Shown: in pieces, positions 49,938 to 62,400 of the stretch
Numbering within the stretch: position 1 is the stretch's first letter
How the letters are laid out: each line of letters starts with the position of its first letter
DNA from: Rhynchosporium graminicola
Lineage: Eukaryota; Ascomycota; Leotiomycetes; Helotiales; Ploettnerulaceae
DNA: 64,000 nt
Assembly: GCA_900074885.1 (NCBI GenBank)
Contig: FJUW01000011.1
Location: forward strand, 248,001 to 312,000
Reading direction: 5' to 3'
Notes under the pieces: generated by a model
What the model saw: only the letters and a program-made list of their open reading frames with translations
What the model was told of the DNA's origin: nothing
Database searches by the model: none
Translations under genes and position numbers: made by a program

Positions 49938-52153
49938 TCACCTCTTCAATCCAAAGGCTTCGGTCCGAAGCCTGACCTCTCGTACCCACCCGCGCAGCAC
50001 TCTTGTCTGACAAGCAGCAACAGCATTACCCAGATCGATATGCATCTCCGGTGGACCACATCCTGAGCTTGTCAGTAAAACCGAACACACAAAACATGAT
50101 TCACGGAGTCAGCTCACCAACAACACAAACCCTGCTACCTTGGAGCAGAAGTCTAGGCAGTAAGTTTCGAAAGTCGGGCCGTCGGTGCATAACATTGCAT
50201 CCTATTCCATATTCGATGTCGATGCGTCTCTTTTCTCGAGGCTGAGAAAGTAACAGCTTTTCGTCCTCATCATCTGTCGCTTGAATGTGCTCGGGGGGCC
50301 CGCACCCATTGTCCATACCTGGTTCCAAATCCAAATCGTCTATAAAAAGACAATCATGTGAGCCGTCTTCCTTCAGATCTTGAAAATCAGCCGAGTCGTG
50401 TATCAAGCGCTGCTCCCCCGAATCCCCATCCTTCCCGTCTTCCTTTTCCTCGTCAACTTCAGCCACCATCTCAATATCATCCTCTCCGAATGTTATCGCA
50501 AGCTGTTCGGTCCCATTCTTCTCTCCCGTAATATACAAATCAATCTCCAACGTCCCAGGACATACCATACTCAACGCCGTGCTCAGCTCCTCTCTGACCC
50601 AGCTCAGGGCACACCTGTATTTAACAACCCATATAAGCCTCACCGACCGTAATTTAGACTTTGCCTTCGCCAGTCTCCTGCAAATCGTAGTCAACAATGG
50701 CAAAATAACTGATATCCCACTCCCCCCCGCCACGAGGATGATCTGCTCATCCCCCTCAATCAGATCCAGGTTGTTAGCTCCATATGGCCCATCGATCAGA
50801 ACCTTCAGCGTCTCACGCTGCTGCGCAATTTTCATCAGAAGTCGCGTCAACCCCTTTCTGGGTTTGATGAAGAAGAGAAGTGGACTCATCGTCGATATCC
50901 CGTCCTTGTTAGTCACAAACGTCTCATCACACAAACTTGTAATGATAAATGAATGACTCTCCCACCACTTTAGACCACAAAATCGGAGATGTACGTGCTG
51001 GCCCGTTTTCCACGTCAGGCCATTAAAAGCTGGAATAGTGAGTCTCAGCATCTCACAATCGAGATTTTGAATCAGAGCTGAACAAGAAGGTTTCGTTTTA
51101 GAATTAGCCGGCTTATGTTGGATATTAGGGTGATGCCAAGGGTGGCGTACGGATACGCCCAGGTGTCATGACAATTGGCGGTATGCAAAAATAGAAAGAT
51201 CAAGTGAACTATGTAGAGAATGATGTGAAAAGAAACAAAGGCTTGGTAGAAATACTGCCGGAAGAAGGGGCTACTGAACACCGTGATGAACATAAGGAGA
51301 ATCAAGACAACAAAGCCGGTGTACTATATCGTGTAAGTAAGTGTTCCACAACAGGCAAACTCACTTTATACCCGACTCAGAGTTCCACACAAGAGAAAAC
51401 AGAAGAACTCGACGAGCCTCGTCCATGCCCAGATGCTCAAAAAATGGCCAATAACTTGCATCCCTCCAAACCGCCACCCCAAAAGCCACCGAATGCACCA
51501 TACTCAGCCCAAGGCACACATACCCGGCCAATGATGGTAAACAGTCAATCGCTCGTAGCTCATCCCCGTCACGAGTGTGATCAGATTGAACTTCCCACTC
51601 AAGGCAACGATAGCCGGCGTAAGTGAGAGAGCCATTACTCCAGTCCTGACACCTAGAGGAGGAAAGCCATACGACAGCCGAGGACGAAAATAATACTTCT
51701 GCTGGAAAGTCAACATGGCTACAAATACTGATCCCGGAATGAGGAACAGTGCTTGGCCAGTCGATATTCGGTTTCCATGTCCAAGACCGACATTCCGGTA
51801 AGTGAAGAACCGCCATAGAGCTTTGATCTTCTGCCATATCTTTGGGTTTGTCTTGAATTCTGATTCCGATTCTGGTAACGGTCGTCGTTTGATTGATAAG
51901 GGAGTGACAAGTGACGGTAGACGTGTGCTATACTGAAGAATAGGACGACTGCGCAGTAAGAGAAAACGATGTAGTGCCCATATATGAACTGGGAAGCAAA
52001 TGGGATTTCCGCTTGCGAGGCATCCATCGCTTCTTGAAAAGCATGACAGGTGGTGTCATTGCACCCTGGGTCGTTCAATGGCAGAAGTGTCGTGTCAGTG
52101 CTTGTGCTGATGTTGCCAATGACAGAGTTGATACCAGCTGAGGAAGAAGACAT
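49938..52153 (-). pseudogene. FRE-type ferric/cupric reductase with several apparent 1-base deletions
   Basis: Ferric reductases move electrons from NADPH via FAD and two hemes across the plasma membrane. The parts are all recognisable: an N-terminal membrane helix (YGHYIVFSYCAVVLFF), a QALFLIPGSVFVAMLTFQQ segment, GMSYERLTVYHHW and LSMVHSVAFG (heme His), the VSFHIILYIVHLIFLFLH helix, then the FAD site (WKTGQHVHLRF) and NADPH site (LVAGGSGISVILPLLTTI). A last exon (49938-50062) is joined by a normal 55-bp intron. But the frame slips near 51880-51930, at 51524-51529, at the donor at 51364, and near 51075-51110. Each slip has the sign of one missing base. One slip (51524-51529) lies inside a conserved segment and cannot be an intron. 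Others could in part be unusual introns. Confidence 0.78.
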
Positions 52154-52885
52154 GATCCTGCGTGAAATCCCCCATCGTTGGCCTCTGCCCACCAAAGCAC
52201 ACACCGATAGTGTCAATTGATGTACGGACGAATCAAAACAATACCACAAGAAAGAGAATGCGCCACGACTTGAGCAACGACGTGTTGAGGTCAGGTAAGT
52301 CTATTTCGGACTCCTGATTCGTCAAGTTTTGGGAAGTGGAGCTGTAATCAAACTCAAATGTGCTCATACTATGGTGCCAAAAGCGGGATCACAACAGAAG
52401 ACTGCTACAAGTTTTGGTTTGTGGTTACATTCAACTCAATTCTCTAAATAGAAAATCGAATGCTGTGGTAGGGAAGATCGGTAGGCAAGTGTTGGGTAAG
52501 TAACAGTTGTGTGCAGTTAATAATTTGCGTCTTCTCTCGGATATACTCTGATAAGCTACTTTAGATCCATTCTTAACGTCGTAACTTCACCACCTGGTTC
52601 CCTTTTGTCTTTCATCGTAATATCCAGACGTACTTACATACGGATCACATGTGTAATCAACATTGGGATAGATATACTGGGGTAGAGGTGGAGACGCCAG
52701 TTCACTGGAGGGGGGATGACCCGAGTGAAAGTTGTAAACCCCGCGCTAAGATCAACTCGGACTACTTATCGTTTGTTCCTACCCCTCATTTCCTTCTTCC
52801 TATTCATCTTCGAATTCCTCCATTCTCAGCCTCGAATCATCTCGATATCTCCAATTTCAATAATACTCACCAACATATTTCCACT
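52154..52885. other. Divergent promoter region between the ferric reductase and the superoxide dismutase
   Basis: About 730 bp shared by the two genes. No gene or repeat is seen. Confidence 0.5.
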
Positions 52886-53590
52886 ATGGCATTCACACTT
52901 CCACCATTGCCATACGCATACGATGTAAGCATCCAACACGCTTCTAACTTTCTAATATACAAGGACTGCTAACAAATCATGCAGGCACTCGAACCACACA
53001 TTAGTTCTCAAATCATGACCCTCCACCACACCAAACATCACCAAACTTACATCAACGTCCTCAACGCCACGCTTGCCTCCCAAGCCTCAGCCTCCACCAA
53101 GAACGACATCGTAACTCAGATCCACCTCCAAAACAATCTCAACTTCAGTGCTGGGGGCCACATAAACCACACTCTCTTCTGGGAGAACCTCGTTCCCGCA
53201 TCCTCACCTTCCGCCTCCCCATCCTCAGCTCCAAAACTCACCGCAGCACTCTCCTCCCGTTTTGGATCCGTCTCGACCTTCCAAGACAAATTCACCGCAG
53301 TTCTACTTGGCCTCAAGGGATCAGGCTGGGGATGGCTTGTCCAAGATGTCGAGTCTGGTGCCCTGGAAATCACCACGAGTAAAGATCAGGATATTGTGCC
53401 TGCGGGAAAGAAACCGCTTTTGGGGGTAGATATGTGGGAACATGCTTATTATTTGCAATATCTGAATGACAAGGCCGGGTATACTAAAGGCATCTGGAAG
53501 ATCGTCAATTGGGCTAAAGTTGAAGAAAGGTTCGTTGGCGGTTATGATGCAGTTTTTGGACCGTTGGCAGGGTTGAGGAGTAACATCTAG
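52886..53590 (+). CDS. Iron/manganese superoxide dismutase, form without transit peptide
   Basis: Two exons (52886-52924, 52985-53590) with a 60-bp intron (branch GCTAAC, acceptor ATGCAG) give 214 residues. It converts superoxide to peroxide and oxygen. Metal ligands are in place: His27 in MTLHHTKHHQTY, His in GGHINHTLFW, and Asp and His in GVDMWEHAYYLQY. The Gly/Trp pattern (GSGWGWLV) and the MWEHAYYLQY context favour manganese. The protein begins directly with MAFTLPPLPYAYD, so a mitochondrial presequence is absent; a cytosolic form is likely. A Ser/Ala-rich insert (SSPSASPSSAP) lies after the second ligand region. Confidence 0.93.
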
Positions 53591-54806
53591 GCAAACCTTG
53601 ATGGCTGGTCATCATGGGACTGAAGGGGAGAATGGTATGCAGGTATCAATCATGAAAATACACATGATTGGACGAAAAGCACGTCTTCCGAGAGAATTTA
53701 CCAACAAGGTGCGCAAACTTGCTCAGATGTAGTCAGACCGCACGTGACACAAATCAAATGTTCTCAGCTGTTGGCAACTTGCCAAGCATGACTTGTCGGT
53801 ATTCGGTAAATTGCTCAATGGTCGTTCAAAGGGACTATCTAGAATCAGTACATCCATGCCCACACTACAGAGTGATGTAAAGCATCGGCTCGATGCAAGA
53901 CAAATCAAATGCTATGAATATAGGATCCACTTTGGGCTACCCACTCTTTTGATATGACTGACCAGTGAGAGAGCATGTTTCCTTGAGTTGTCCTCACTCT
54001 TTCCTTCATTTGATTATTCTCCAAGCCTAGTAGGCTCAAGCTTTACCATTACCAACGTTGGGAAGCGATATACTACTGCTGACACCCGACTCAGAAGGCC
54101 TCGGCAATTGCATCGCTTAACTTGACCGGTGACTGAGAACTGTAGTATTCGTTCCCATTCAATATCGCCCATCATTCCTGCAGGTCATCATCATGTTCAG
54201 AATCAGTGACATAATGACATCTTTTGTTTAGATAGTCTCAGTTCGAGTTTTCATTGTGCGTCGCAATTTTGGTCAAGAACATATCGATTTCCTACTGACC
54301 ACGGTCTGCTGGGCTGGTGAAAGTCCGACAGCTGAAATGATAATATAGAACTCCCAAAAACCTTAAGAGCAGTGATTGTAAAAACCGTGAGAAATGGATA
54401 TCATAATCTCTAACTGACCGCAAAGATTGAGTGGAACTGAGAACTCGAGACACTCTGCAGAACAGTCGTGTTGAATCATTGCTTTTGACTCTGACGAGTC
54501 TCATTCATGTATTTACTCGCCCCACCTTCGATAGCTAAGCGAGAATCATGCGTCTTGTCCGTCATTTCTCAATGACAATGACTTGGAAATCGAACATTTG
54601 GTCAAGTCCAAAGAGTCGACAACAATGGAAAGTCGAAGTTACCAACGGAATTCTCACGATGAGCGGTGTTACAAACCTTGTCTTCGCCACTTCAAGACTT
54701 CTCAAGATTTCGACTTCTTCCGGCTTGACAGAATCTTTGAGATGTATCATATTAGACATCAAACTTAAAGTGACATTCTCACCAAAGGCACTTCCGTCTG
54801 AGTGAG
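53591..54806. other. Intergenic region between the superoxide dismutase and the RED-repeat gene
   Basis: SOD 3' flank. An 85-codon frame (54548-54805) ends two bases before the RED-repeat start codon; I cannot tell it from chance. Confidence 0.45.
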
Positions 54807-55670
54807 ATGGTCACTCAAACACGTAGTATGGCGACTTCGGCCTTACGATCAGCTTTCATCGAAAGTCAGTCTCGACGCCACCAAACCCGATCCGTGGTTC
54901 GAGCCACAACTGCTTTTCTCTCCCCCTCCACTGATACTCCACCACCTCCGATTCCTAAGATTCCTCGGCAGCGAAAACTAAAACGTCGTGCTATTGAGCC
55001 AGAAGAAGAAGAAGTTGAAGAAGTGGAGGAGGAGGAAGAGGAGGAGGGACAGGGAGAGGAAGAACATGTAGGAGTTGAGGAAGACAGGGAAAATAGCGGA
55101 CGAGAAGAGGACAGAGAGGACAGAGAGGACAGAGAGGACAGAGAGGACAGAGAGGACAGAGAGGACAGAGAGGACAGAGAGGACAGAGAGGACAGAGAGG
55201 ACAGAGAGGACAGAGAGCAAAGAGAGCAAAGAGAGGAAAGAAAGAAAAGAAAGGGAAAAAAGATAGCCAAGTTTCGTCTTGCTTCACTGAGGAAATTGTT
55301 CCACCGCGAGAACAAGGATCGACGACACCACAAGCCAGGCTATGAAGGGAGAAAAACGAAACCGCACGAATGGGCCTTTAGAGCCATGGGTCTGAAGGCC
55401 ATGAAGAAACAGCTTGCTAGAAAACAGCAGAGGGTCCGTGACAAGAGAAGTAAGGAGATTGGACGCATCACTCCACCAACACTACGAAAGTGGCTAGAGG
55501 AGCGGATGGACACGGAGGAGCATCCAAGCAGTGTTCTGCAGAAGTCCAAGAGGGAACAGTTGGCGCTGGACAAGATTGACTTTATGGAGAATGGGACGAA
55601 TCTTAATAAACCTGGCCATATCAGGTACAGACCGTGGAAAGGCAGCAAATTGTCGATGGAGGTCGAATGA
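54807..55670 (+). CDS. Hypothetical basic protein with an Arg-Glu-Asp tandem repeat
   Basis: A single exon gives 287 residues. Residues 1-60 are Ser/Thr/Arg-rich. Residues 65-95 are nearly all Glu. Then come about 11-12 tandem Arg-Glu-Asp units, encoded by a 9-bp repeat, then REQ/REE variants. The C-terminal 140 residues are Lys/Arg-rich with helical character (RKWLEERMDTEEHPSS, WAFRAMGLKAMKKQLARKQQ). I do not recognise the family. The mixed-charge RED tract resembles those of nuclear, RNA-processing proteins, but that is composition only. The unique C-terminal part, with no stops over 140 codons, is the best evidence that it is a real gene. Confidence 0.5.
   Translation: MVTQTRSMATSALRSAFIESQSRRHQTRSVVRATTAFLSPSTDTPPPPIPKIPRQRKLKRRAIEPEEEEVEEVEEEEEEEGQGEEEHVGVEEDRENSGREEDREDREDREDREDREDREDREDREDREDREDREDREQREQREERKKRKGKKIAKFRLASLRKLFHRENKDRRHHKPGYEGRKTKPHEWAFRAMGLKAMKKQLARKQQRVRDKRSKEIGRITPPTLRKWLEERMDTEEHPSSVLQKSKREQLALDKIDFMENGTNLNKPGHIRYRPWKGSKLSMEVE
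55108..55218 (+). repeat. 9-bp minisatellite (GAGGACAGA)n
   Basis: About 12 near-perfect copies. As the unit is a multiple of three and has no stop in any frame, all six frames stay open across it. Confidence 0.9.
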
Positions 55671-57989
55671 AAGTGTAAGGATAGAATCACATTGTCCCTG
55701 AAACCATTTGGTTTGTGGAGTTCAAATTTCAAACTTTTAAGTGAGTCCGATTCAAACTATGGGAGTGTTTATAGAGCGATAGTGAAGTAGCTTAGACCGT
55801 GATGGAGGAATACGCATCAGCTCAACTTTATCGCCTAGACTGCGCTTTGGAAGCGCGAAAATCCTCTTAGCGACTTGCCTTTTTTTTTTTGGTACGTTTG
55901 TCGTGGAGTAACTTGGCGATGAGAGACGTCACCTCCAATATCAAAGCGGATACATCCCTCTACCTATAAGGTGGCATTTCCACTAGAACAAATACATTGT
56001 GTCACCTTCGTGAATTCGATTAGTCACTTGAGATATTAATATGAAAATGAAAATGATTGGAAGAGTGGGAATAGTTGGGAAAGAAAAATGCGAACCACAA
56101 CTTGGGCTCTCCATGTTCATTGGAAATACGCACCCTTCCCCTCAGAGTTTTTTATTAAACACTCGGTAGATAGCCTGCTAGAGTGGAGACTATCGAAAAA
56201 GCTCACATACATACTACTCCCACTGCAAGCTCCTCTATCAAGTGAGCTTTCACAAGCAGGTATCTTTGCTACCCGACCACCAGTTCAGAAAGATGTCATG
56301 GAGTCCGGGAGTATCACACCAGTATAATACGAGTTTCTAAACCCCGCAAAGTCGTCGAACAATCCACCAGCTTCTCTCGTTGTCGCTGCAACGACCAACT
56401 TCTGTCTAAGAACTCTAAAGCTTTCGCTGAAACTCCGAAACTTTGCGGATCATCGACTGCTCTTGAAGCAGTTAGCTACTTGTCAGGAAAAAGTCTGGAA
56501 AAAGTTATTCTTAGAGCGACAAGAAGTCATATAGCCCTCTACACATAATGACCGGATCAGTCCCTTGAATACGAGGTCATCCCCGACCATTTGAATCACC
56601 TCCTTCGTGATCTGGATTGCTCGATTGATAATCGATAAGCTCAGTTCTGAAGAAGTGCTCGTTGTCTGGAGTTAATGATTGCTGAGGGACGCAAAAATGC
56701 TGATGATTACCAGAGCTGTATGCTGCGTATACATATCAGGTAATAATTCGGTGAAGATCTACCATATTGAGGACGCAAGGCAGTTGTTTCACATCGAATC
56801 GCTTTTGGGGACTCTCGAGGCTTCAAAGAATCAACTGTTCTTAGACAAGATTCTTGTAGAGTCAGCGTTTCTGCTCCCATCCTTACATATATTAGACTGA
56901 TCCTTGGTGTAGCATATGAAACTTTCGGCGCTATCGAATTGTGCCGCCAGATACATTCTAGCATATTTTCAGGATGGAACTCTGCAGACCGACAACATGG
57001 ATTTTCCAACAGATCCTCAACCATTCGAGCATATTCAGACCCTTCTTAATGTACAGAAAGAAGACTTTGAACTGTGGTCGGGATCACTGAATATCACTGG
57101 AGCACAAAAATAACAGCCTGCATTATCTACTTCTTATCTCTGCTATCTGGTGGCCTAAAGAACATTTTACCTCTAGATTTCGTGATCTTCGGTTTCACAA
57201 ACTTGAATTATATTTTATGCTGCAAGCCTCGAAGAATGTCAGTGTGGCAACATAAAAGCTGATTTCGTTGCCCGTGAATACTAAAACTATGATTCACAAA
57301 GTCGTCTGTGACCCTCATTGGGATTTGAAAAGCAAAGGAGACGCCTAAAGATCAGGATATGAACCCAACTTCGGTCGTGCTTCGATTGCCACTGTAGTGA
57401 GACCCCCAGTCCCAAAATCCAGATCTTGATTGTGATCTACAGCGTCACTACTAATAGATAGCACAAAGTTGCTCTAAAGCATCGTCTCTATTCAATCCTT
57501 TGCAGAATCGCTAAGCCATATCAATAGACATTAGAGTCCAAACGTATATCTTATTATTACTTCGCCTTCACTTGCTTCACCCAACTCTACGTAACAATTC
57601 AACTTTCCCCAGTCTCACCCCGCCTTTGAAGATATCACCGACGCTCGTGTCCACCTTCCCCCGGACGATCGTGCCGTAACTTCTCCTTCTTATCATAAAC
57701 TTCACAGATAATCTGGACATATATTTCGATCAAGCGATTGGCGGTGCTTTGATTGTCAGTACACAACAACTTACTGCTGTCAAAGACCCAAATACAGCTT
57801 ATCGATGCTATACCTTTTATGGCGTATGCAATTCAATTAATTCATATATAGAGCTTAATCACTTCATTTCAAGGTCTCGAAGCCTTTGCCATGAGATTTC
57901 TGAATACTATCAGTAAGGCCTTCCAACCTGTTGCCGTTCACACACATGAAACGGCGACGACGACAACAAAAAAAACTTCGCCAAGCTAG
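55671..57989. other. Intergenic region upstream of the siderophore-transporter relic
   Basis: About 2.3 kb with only short frames. A homopolymeric T run lies near 55880. No supported gene. Confidence 0.45.
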
Positions 57990-58950
57990 CCAGTAATAGA
58001 AGGCGAGACATCGAAAAGTGAGAAGGATGATGTAGAAGTAGGAGCCCACCCCAAGATTGATGTAGCCATTGGGCAAGATCTCGAATCTGGTGGTGCAAGA
58101 GTGGAGGCAGCACAAGCAGTATGGGGAAAGAGAGGATGGTAGATCGTGGCGGCTGGGTCAGGTACTCAATAAATATAGAAGACGAATATAAACAACAGAA
58201 TCGGAATGTTGATGTTGATGTATGAGCTTGACAACACAACCGTCTACGTCTACAACCTATGCTCTCTCTTCATTCAACCAGCTTTTCCATTCGAGACGCA
58301 ATATTCCTTCGGACTGCAAACGGCGTAATGCAGACTCTCTCCAGCGTAATCGGCGGTGTTGTGATGTTAAAACCCTGTCGCTACAAATGGCTCGTCATTT
58401 TCGCCGTGAAAATGCGCTTCGTCGGATACGGCGTCATGGTACGACTTCGAGGAGCTGAACATTGAATCGGGGAACTCTTCGTTGTGCAACTGCCTAAAGG
58501 TTTCGGCAGTGAAGTGATATTGATCGGCACGCTTGTTTCGGCTCAGATCCAGGTTCCACATGACCAAGCTGGCGCAGATCACTGCCTTGATTTTGTGTTG
58601 TAACTTTCCTGGATCGAGTATTGGAGCAATTATTTCCGGAGGTATATATACGAATGCGCTGAAATATGAGTTAGCCAAACAGCTTGGTGCTGGTGCGGAT
58701 CATGGCCTGATCGATGGTTTGTATAATTGTATCACAGGTGCTGTGCCGAAATGGGTGACCCCAGAGAAAGAGGCCATCAATGCTGCCGTAAGTTCGACCT
58801 TGAGTCCTGCAAATAGTGATTTCAGTAATCATGACAATACAATTAGTACTCGAATGTTATTAGATACATGACATATACAGCAGTGGGAACTATGGTATCT
58901 AGTTTTATCCTCACATGGTTCATGCCCAACATGAAGCTTCCGTAAGTCCT
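57990..58950 (+). pseudogene. Siderophore-iron transporter (SIT/ARN MFS family) remnant, internally deleted
   Basis: Living members import ferric siderophores through 14 membrane helices and are about 600 residues long. Here the N-terminal segment (AVWGKRG near 58120, then YELDNTTVYVYN at 58222-58258) is followed within about 80 bp by a C-terminal half: VMQTLSSVIGGVV, PCRYKWLVIF and FVGYGVMVRL. Then a GELFVVQLPKGFG..ILIGTLVSAQIQVPH block comes in another frame (58468-58570). TKLAQITALILCCNFPGSSI follows in a third frame (58560-58790), and after an intron-like GTAAGT..TTAG, YMTYTAVGTMVSSF ends near 58940. So roughly the central half is missing and at least two indels remain. The kept exon-intron boundary points to fairly recent decay. 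Confidence 0.85.
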
Positions 58951-59488
58951 CGTCATCTCGATGAACTCGGAGTATATCTGACAGAAGCATTAGTGATCAA
59001 AACAAACTTGTTGAGCATTGATATACTGGTAGTGAATTCAAGACAATCATTGATTATCTTCTTGTTTTAGCGACATGTAATTTATGTTTCGAATTGCCAC
59101 CTACATGACGGCCTCCAGTTCGGCGAGAAAAGTTCTCACGAGCTGTCGCAGATATCTTCGTGGAGGAGGGTCCATGAAGTAATTTGCAACATCATCTCGC
59201 AGAGGTTGACTAGCCTCTTTTCTAAGCGAGATTTCAGTCAACAATTGAAAGAATCGCGTATACAAGAAATCTGAACTTGTCCATTAATAGCATGAATCTA
59301 GCACCATTATTATTCATCCCAAGGTTGAAAGCCAATTGTAAAAGAGCGGCAGCAATGGCGATCTGAAATTTCTCGACATAGTGACGGCAACCAGAGAGAA
59401 ATAAATGAGCACCCTTGGCAGCAAATCGGTCCGTAGAACTCTCCGCCTCGTCGCTCCGAAGAAGCACAATTGCACCCGGCCAGTTCTA
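58951..59488. other. Intergenic region between the transporter relic and the ankyrin gene
   Basis: No supported gene. It holds the 3' flanks of both loci. Confidence 0.5.
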
Positions 59489-62400
59489 TCACAAGGTGAT
59501 CATCCATTCAGAAACAACGTCTGTCTTTTCCTCGCCACCAATTAAACACTCGTTGACAGCAATCTGTCTACCACCATATCCTCGCTTCAAACTAGTAACA
59601 CGCTTTGCGACTTCATTTGCCTCAAATAGGGACACAAGCCTTCTCTTCCTCTTGCCCTCTCCATCGTTAGCCTCTCGGATCTCCTTATCAGCAGCAGCGC
59701 AAATCTCCCAAGTGCGCTTCTTGCTCTCTTCTTCTTCGGGACCCTCGACGACAAATCTAAATGGATGTATGTTCGTGATGTGATCGTAGTCAGTGGATCC
59801 AGCATGGTAAGATATATTAGCACTGGGCATCGAGATAGGGTCCTCGACTTGGGAGGAGGTAAATATTTCGCGAGCCAATTCGAACGGTGTTCGACCGATG
59901 GCATTTTCGCGGTAGAGGAGACTAGGATTGAGGGACAGTAAAAATGATGTTAATTGGCTCATTCCTTGCTTGACAGCCTTGATGAAATTAGCATGGTTCG
60001 TTTCTTGCTAGCGAAGTCGTCATGATCAGGGTTACGTACAGTATGAAGCGGCAAGTCTCCTTCGCCATTGATCATCGTCAAGTCTTCTCCGTTGGAGAAA
60101 TGCGATAGGGCACTGACAATATCGGGCTTTCGATGTTTTCCTTGGTTCTTCGCCATGTAATATGCCAATGGAGTCAATGCTCCTGGTCTCTCGGTGCAGC
60201 GTTCGAGAATCATGTCTTTGACAGCATGCTTTTCGAATAGGATGATCATCTCTTCCAAGTTCTTGACGCTAGTGTTAACCCTTAGATCGTTCTTCGGAGC
60301 AAGCATGTGGTGTACAACATTTCTGCCGACCTTGTCGCGGAGTCGTTGATTTGCGCCGGCAGTAAGAAGAATCGAGATGACATCTGGCTCACAGGCGAGG
60401 ACAGTGAGGTGCAGAGGGGTCAGTCCCTCTGACGACTTCTAATTGACAGTCTCTGGAGCTACAGAGACGAGCTGCTTGATTAGAGCGAGGTACTTCTTTT
60501 GGCTTCGACTTCCATAGGGTTTAGACAAGATCGCGCAATGAATCACCAATTCACCTGTTGCTGGTTAGCATCTGTTGAATTCTCAAATTGTAGAAAATTT
60601 CGCGGCTCGCCTGAAGCTCAGGTTCGGTGTATCCATCTTCATTTGTAAAGCCCTTGATGGTTGGTCCGGCCGGAAAGGAAATACGTACTCTTTGCATTCA
60701 TCCAGCTACTGATGATTTTTTCAAACCCCTTCTTCGAGTCTGTCAATGTCTTAATTCTCTTGTCGTGTTTGTTGGCTTCAGCAAACTCGTTGTATCGTCG
60801 TAGAGGAGCGTCGCTCATGAACCATTCGACAGATTCGACACTCCCAAAGCGCGCCGCCTGAAGAAGCGGTGGTACTCTCTCCTCGATAACCTTTAACTCA
60901 CCGCCAGGTGCTTGTGCCCAATCTGCTCGCTTCTTGCCTCCAACACTCAAGCCCTGATAGAGTCTTGATTTCGTCTTGATCTCAACTCCAATCTTCCGAA
61001 CAAGTGCATTCAGTGGAATGCCTACACCGGTAGCCTACCATTTGTTAATTTCGTTCTCAGGAAAGAAGCATGTGCTTTTTGACGTACCTTGATCATTTCA
61101 GCAAGCATGCTTGTTCTTCCTTTCTTGATTGCCGCAAAGAAGACTGATTGACTGATGGTATATGAAGTCTGATCATCATCATCTTCAGCAGTGAGTGCTT
61201 TTTGTTCCGCACCGATGCCTATAATGAACTTCAGCAGCTCCATATTGCCCGAGAGCACGGCATGCTCTAGAAGTGTACTTCGAGTTGCTAGATCATTTCT
61301 GGGGGTGTCGAGAAAACGTTGTGGCATACATGTCCATTCGATCATTTCAGATGGTAACACAATGCTGTTGACGATATTTGACACTTCTCCAAGATTGTCC
61401 ACTGTGAATCTATCATTGACAAATTCAGAATAGATGGGAAAGACTCGATTGTTGTGATAGTCGCCATCAGAATCATACTCATCATCGCTATCTCCTGTCC
61501 TCATGGTCCATCTCTGTCGAGAAGTGAGACCATCGTCCTTGTGATACTGGGCCATACAAATATCGACGATCTTCTTGGCGAGATCGTAATGACCCCTAAG
61601 AACAGCAATAGAGAAAGGACTGAAGCCATTGCCGTCCATGATGGCGACTCTGAGAGGCAACTCGATTGGAGAGCCTTCTTTCCATTGCCAAGGAGCCAGT
61701 GTCATCATCTTGACGGTATGCAGATCATTATCCCAGGCAGCTTCGAATAATCGAAAGTACCCATCTTTCTTGGCATGGTTGAGTTCTGGAACGGCGAAGG
61801 TCAAAGATGTTTTGTAGGGAACGGCTGGGTGATTGCGGCGGTCGAAGAGGTTAAAAGATATCCTCTCTTGAGTTTTGGGCAGCCCGGGGTACATTTCGGC
61901 CAATGTTTTACTACCTGCTTCGATCAGGGCTTCCTCGGCAACCTCGAGCTCGGTAATGAGTCTTCGAATTGCGGCCTGTTTCTCCTCCATACCAGGCTCC
62001 TGAATTTCAGTCTTCTTCTTCCAGTCATCCCAGGCTTGCTCATTCTCTCTCTTGCGGGCCAGGAAGTTCATCTGGGCAGACCAATACGAATAAGCTTTGA
62101 GGCCACGGGTATACGTGCTCTCTACGCGAAGAGTCTCGGGCTTCTTGGACATGTCCATTGGTTTCCAGCTGTTCAAGGTCAGCTTCAACAGTAAAGGAAA
62201 TAAATCAAGGCACTTCATGCGTGCAGAGTTTTGGGGATGTGAACGGATACGTACTCTTTTAAAAGCTTCAACTCTGCTTGAATAATGTCAAGCACGGACT
62301 GACCAACCCGATAAGAACTATGTCGGGGGTTGCGAACGATGTTGTATGATTTCTTCTCGAGGACTTTGGGATTAGCGCCAAAGTCGAGCAGATCTTGGAC

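Noticed and set aside
54866..55333. Minus-strand Ser/Leu-repeat frames opposite the RED-repeat gene
   Set aside because: They exist only because the 9-bp repeat has no stop in any frame; nothing unique extends beyond it.
60439..60441. An intron that would remove the TAG in the ankyrin gene
   Set aside because: The nearest GT..AG is 9 bp long. The ankyrin consensus runs through the stop.
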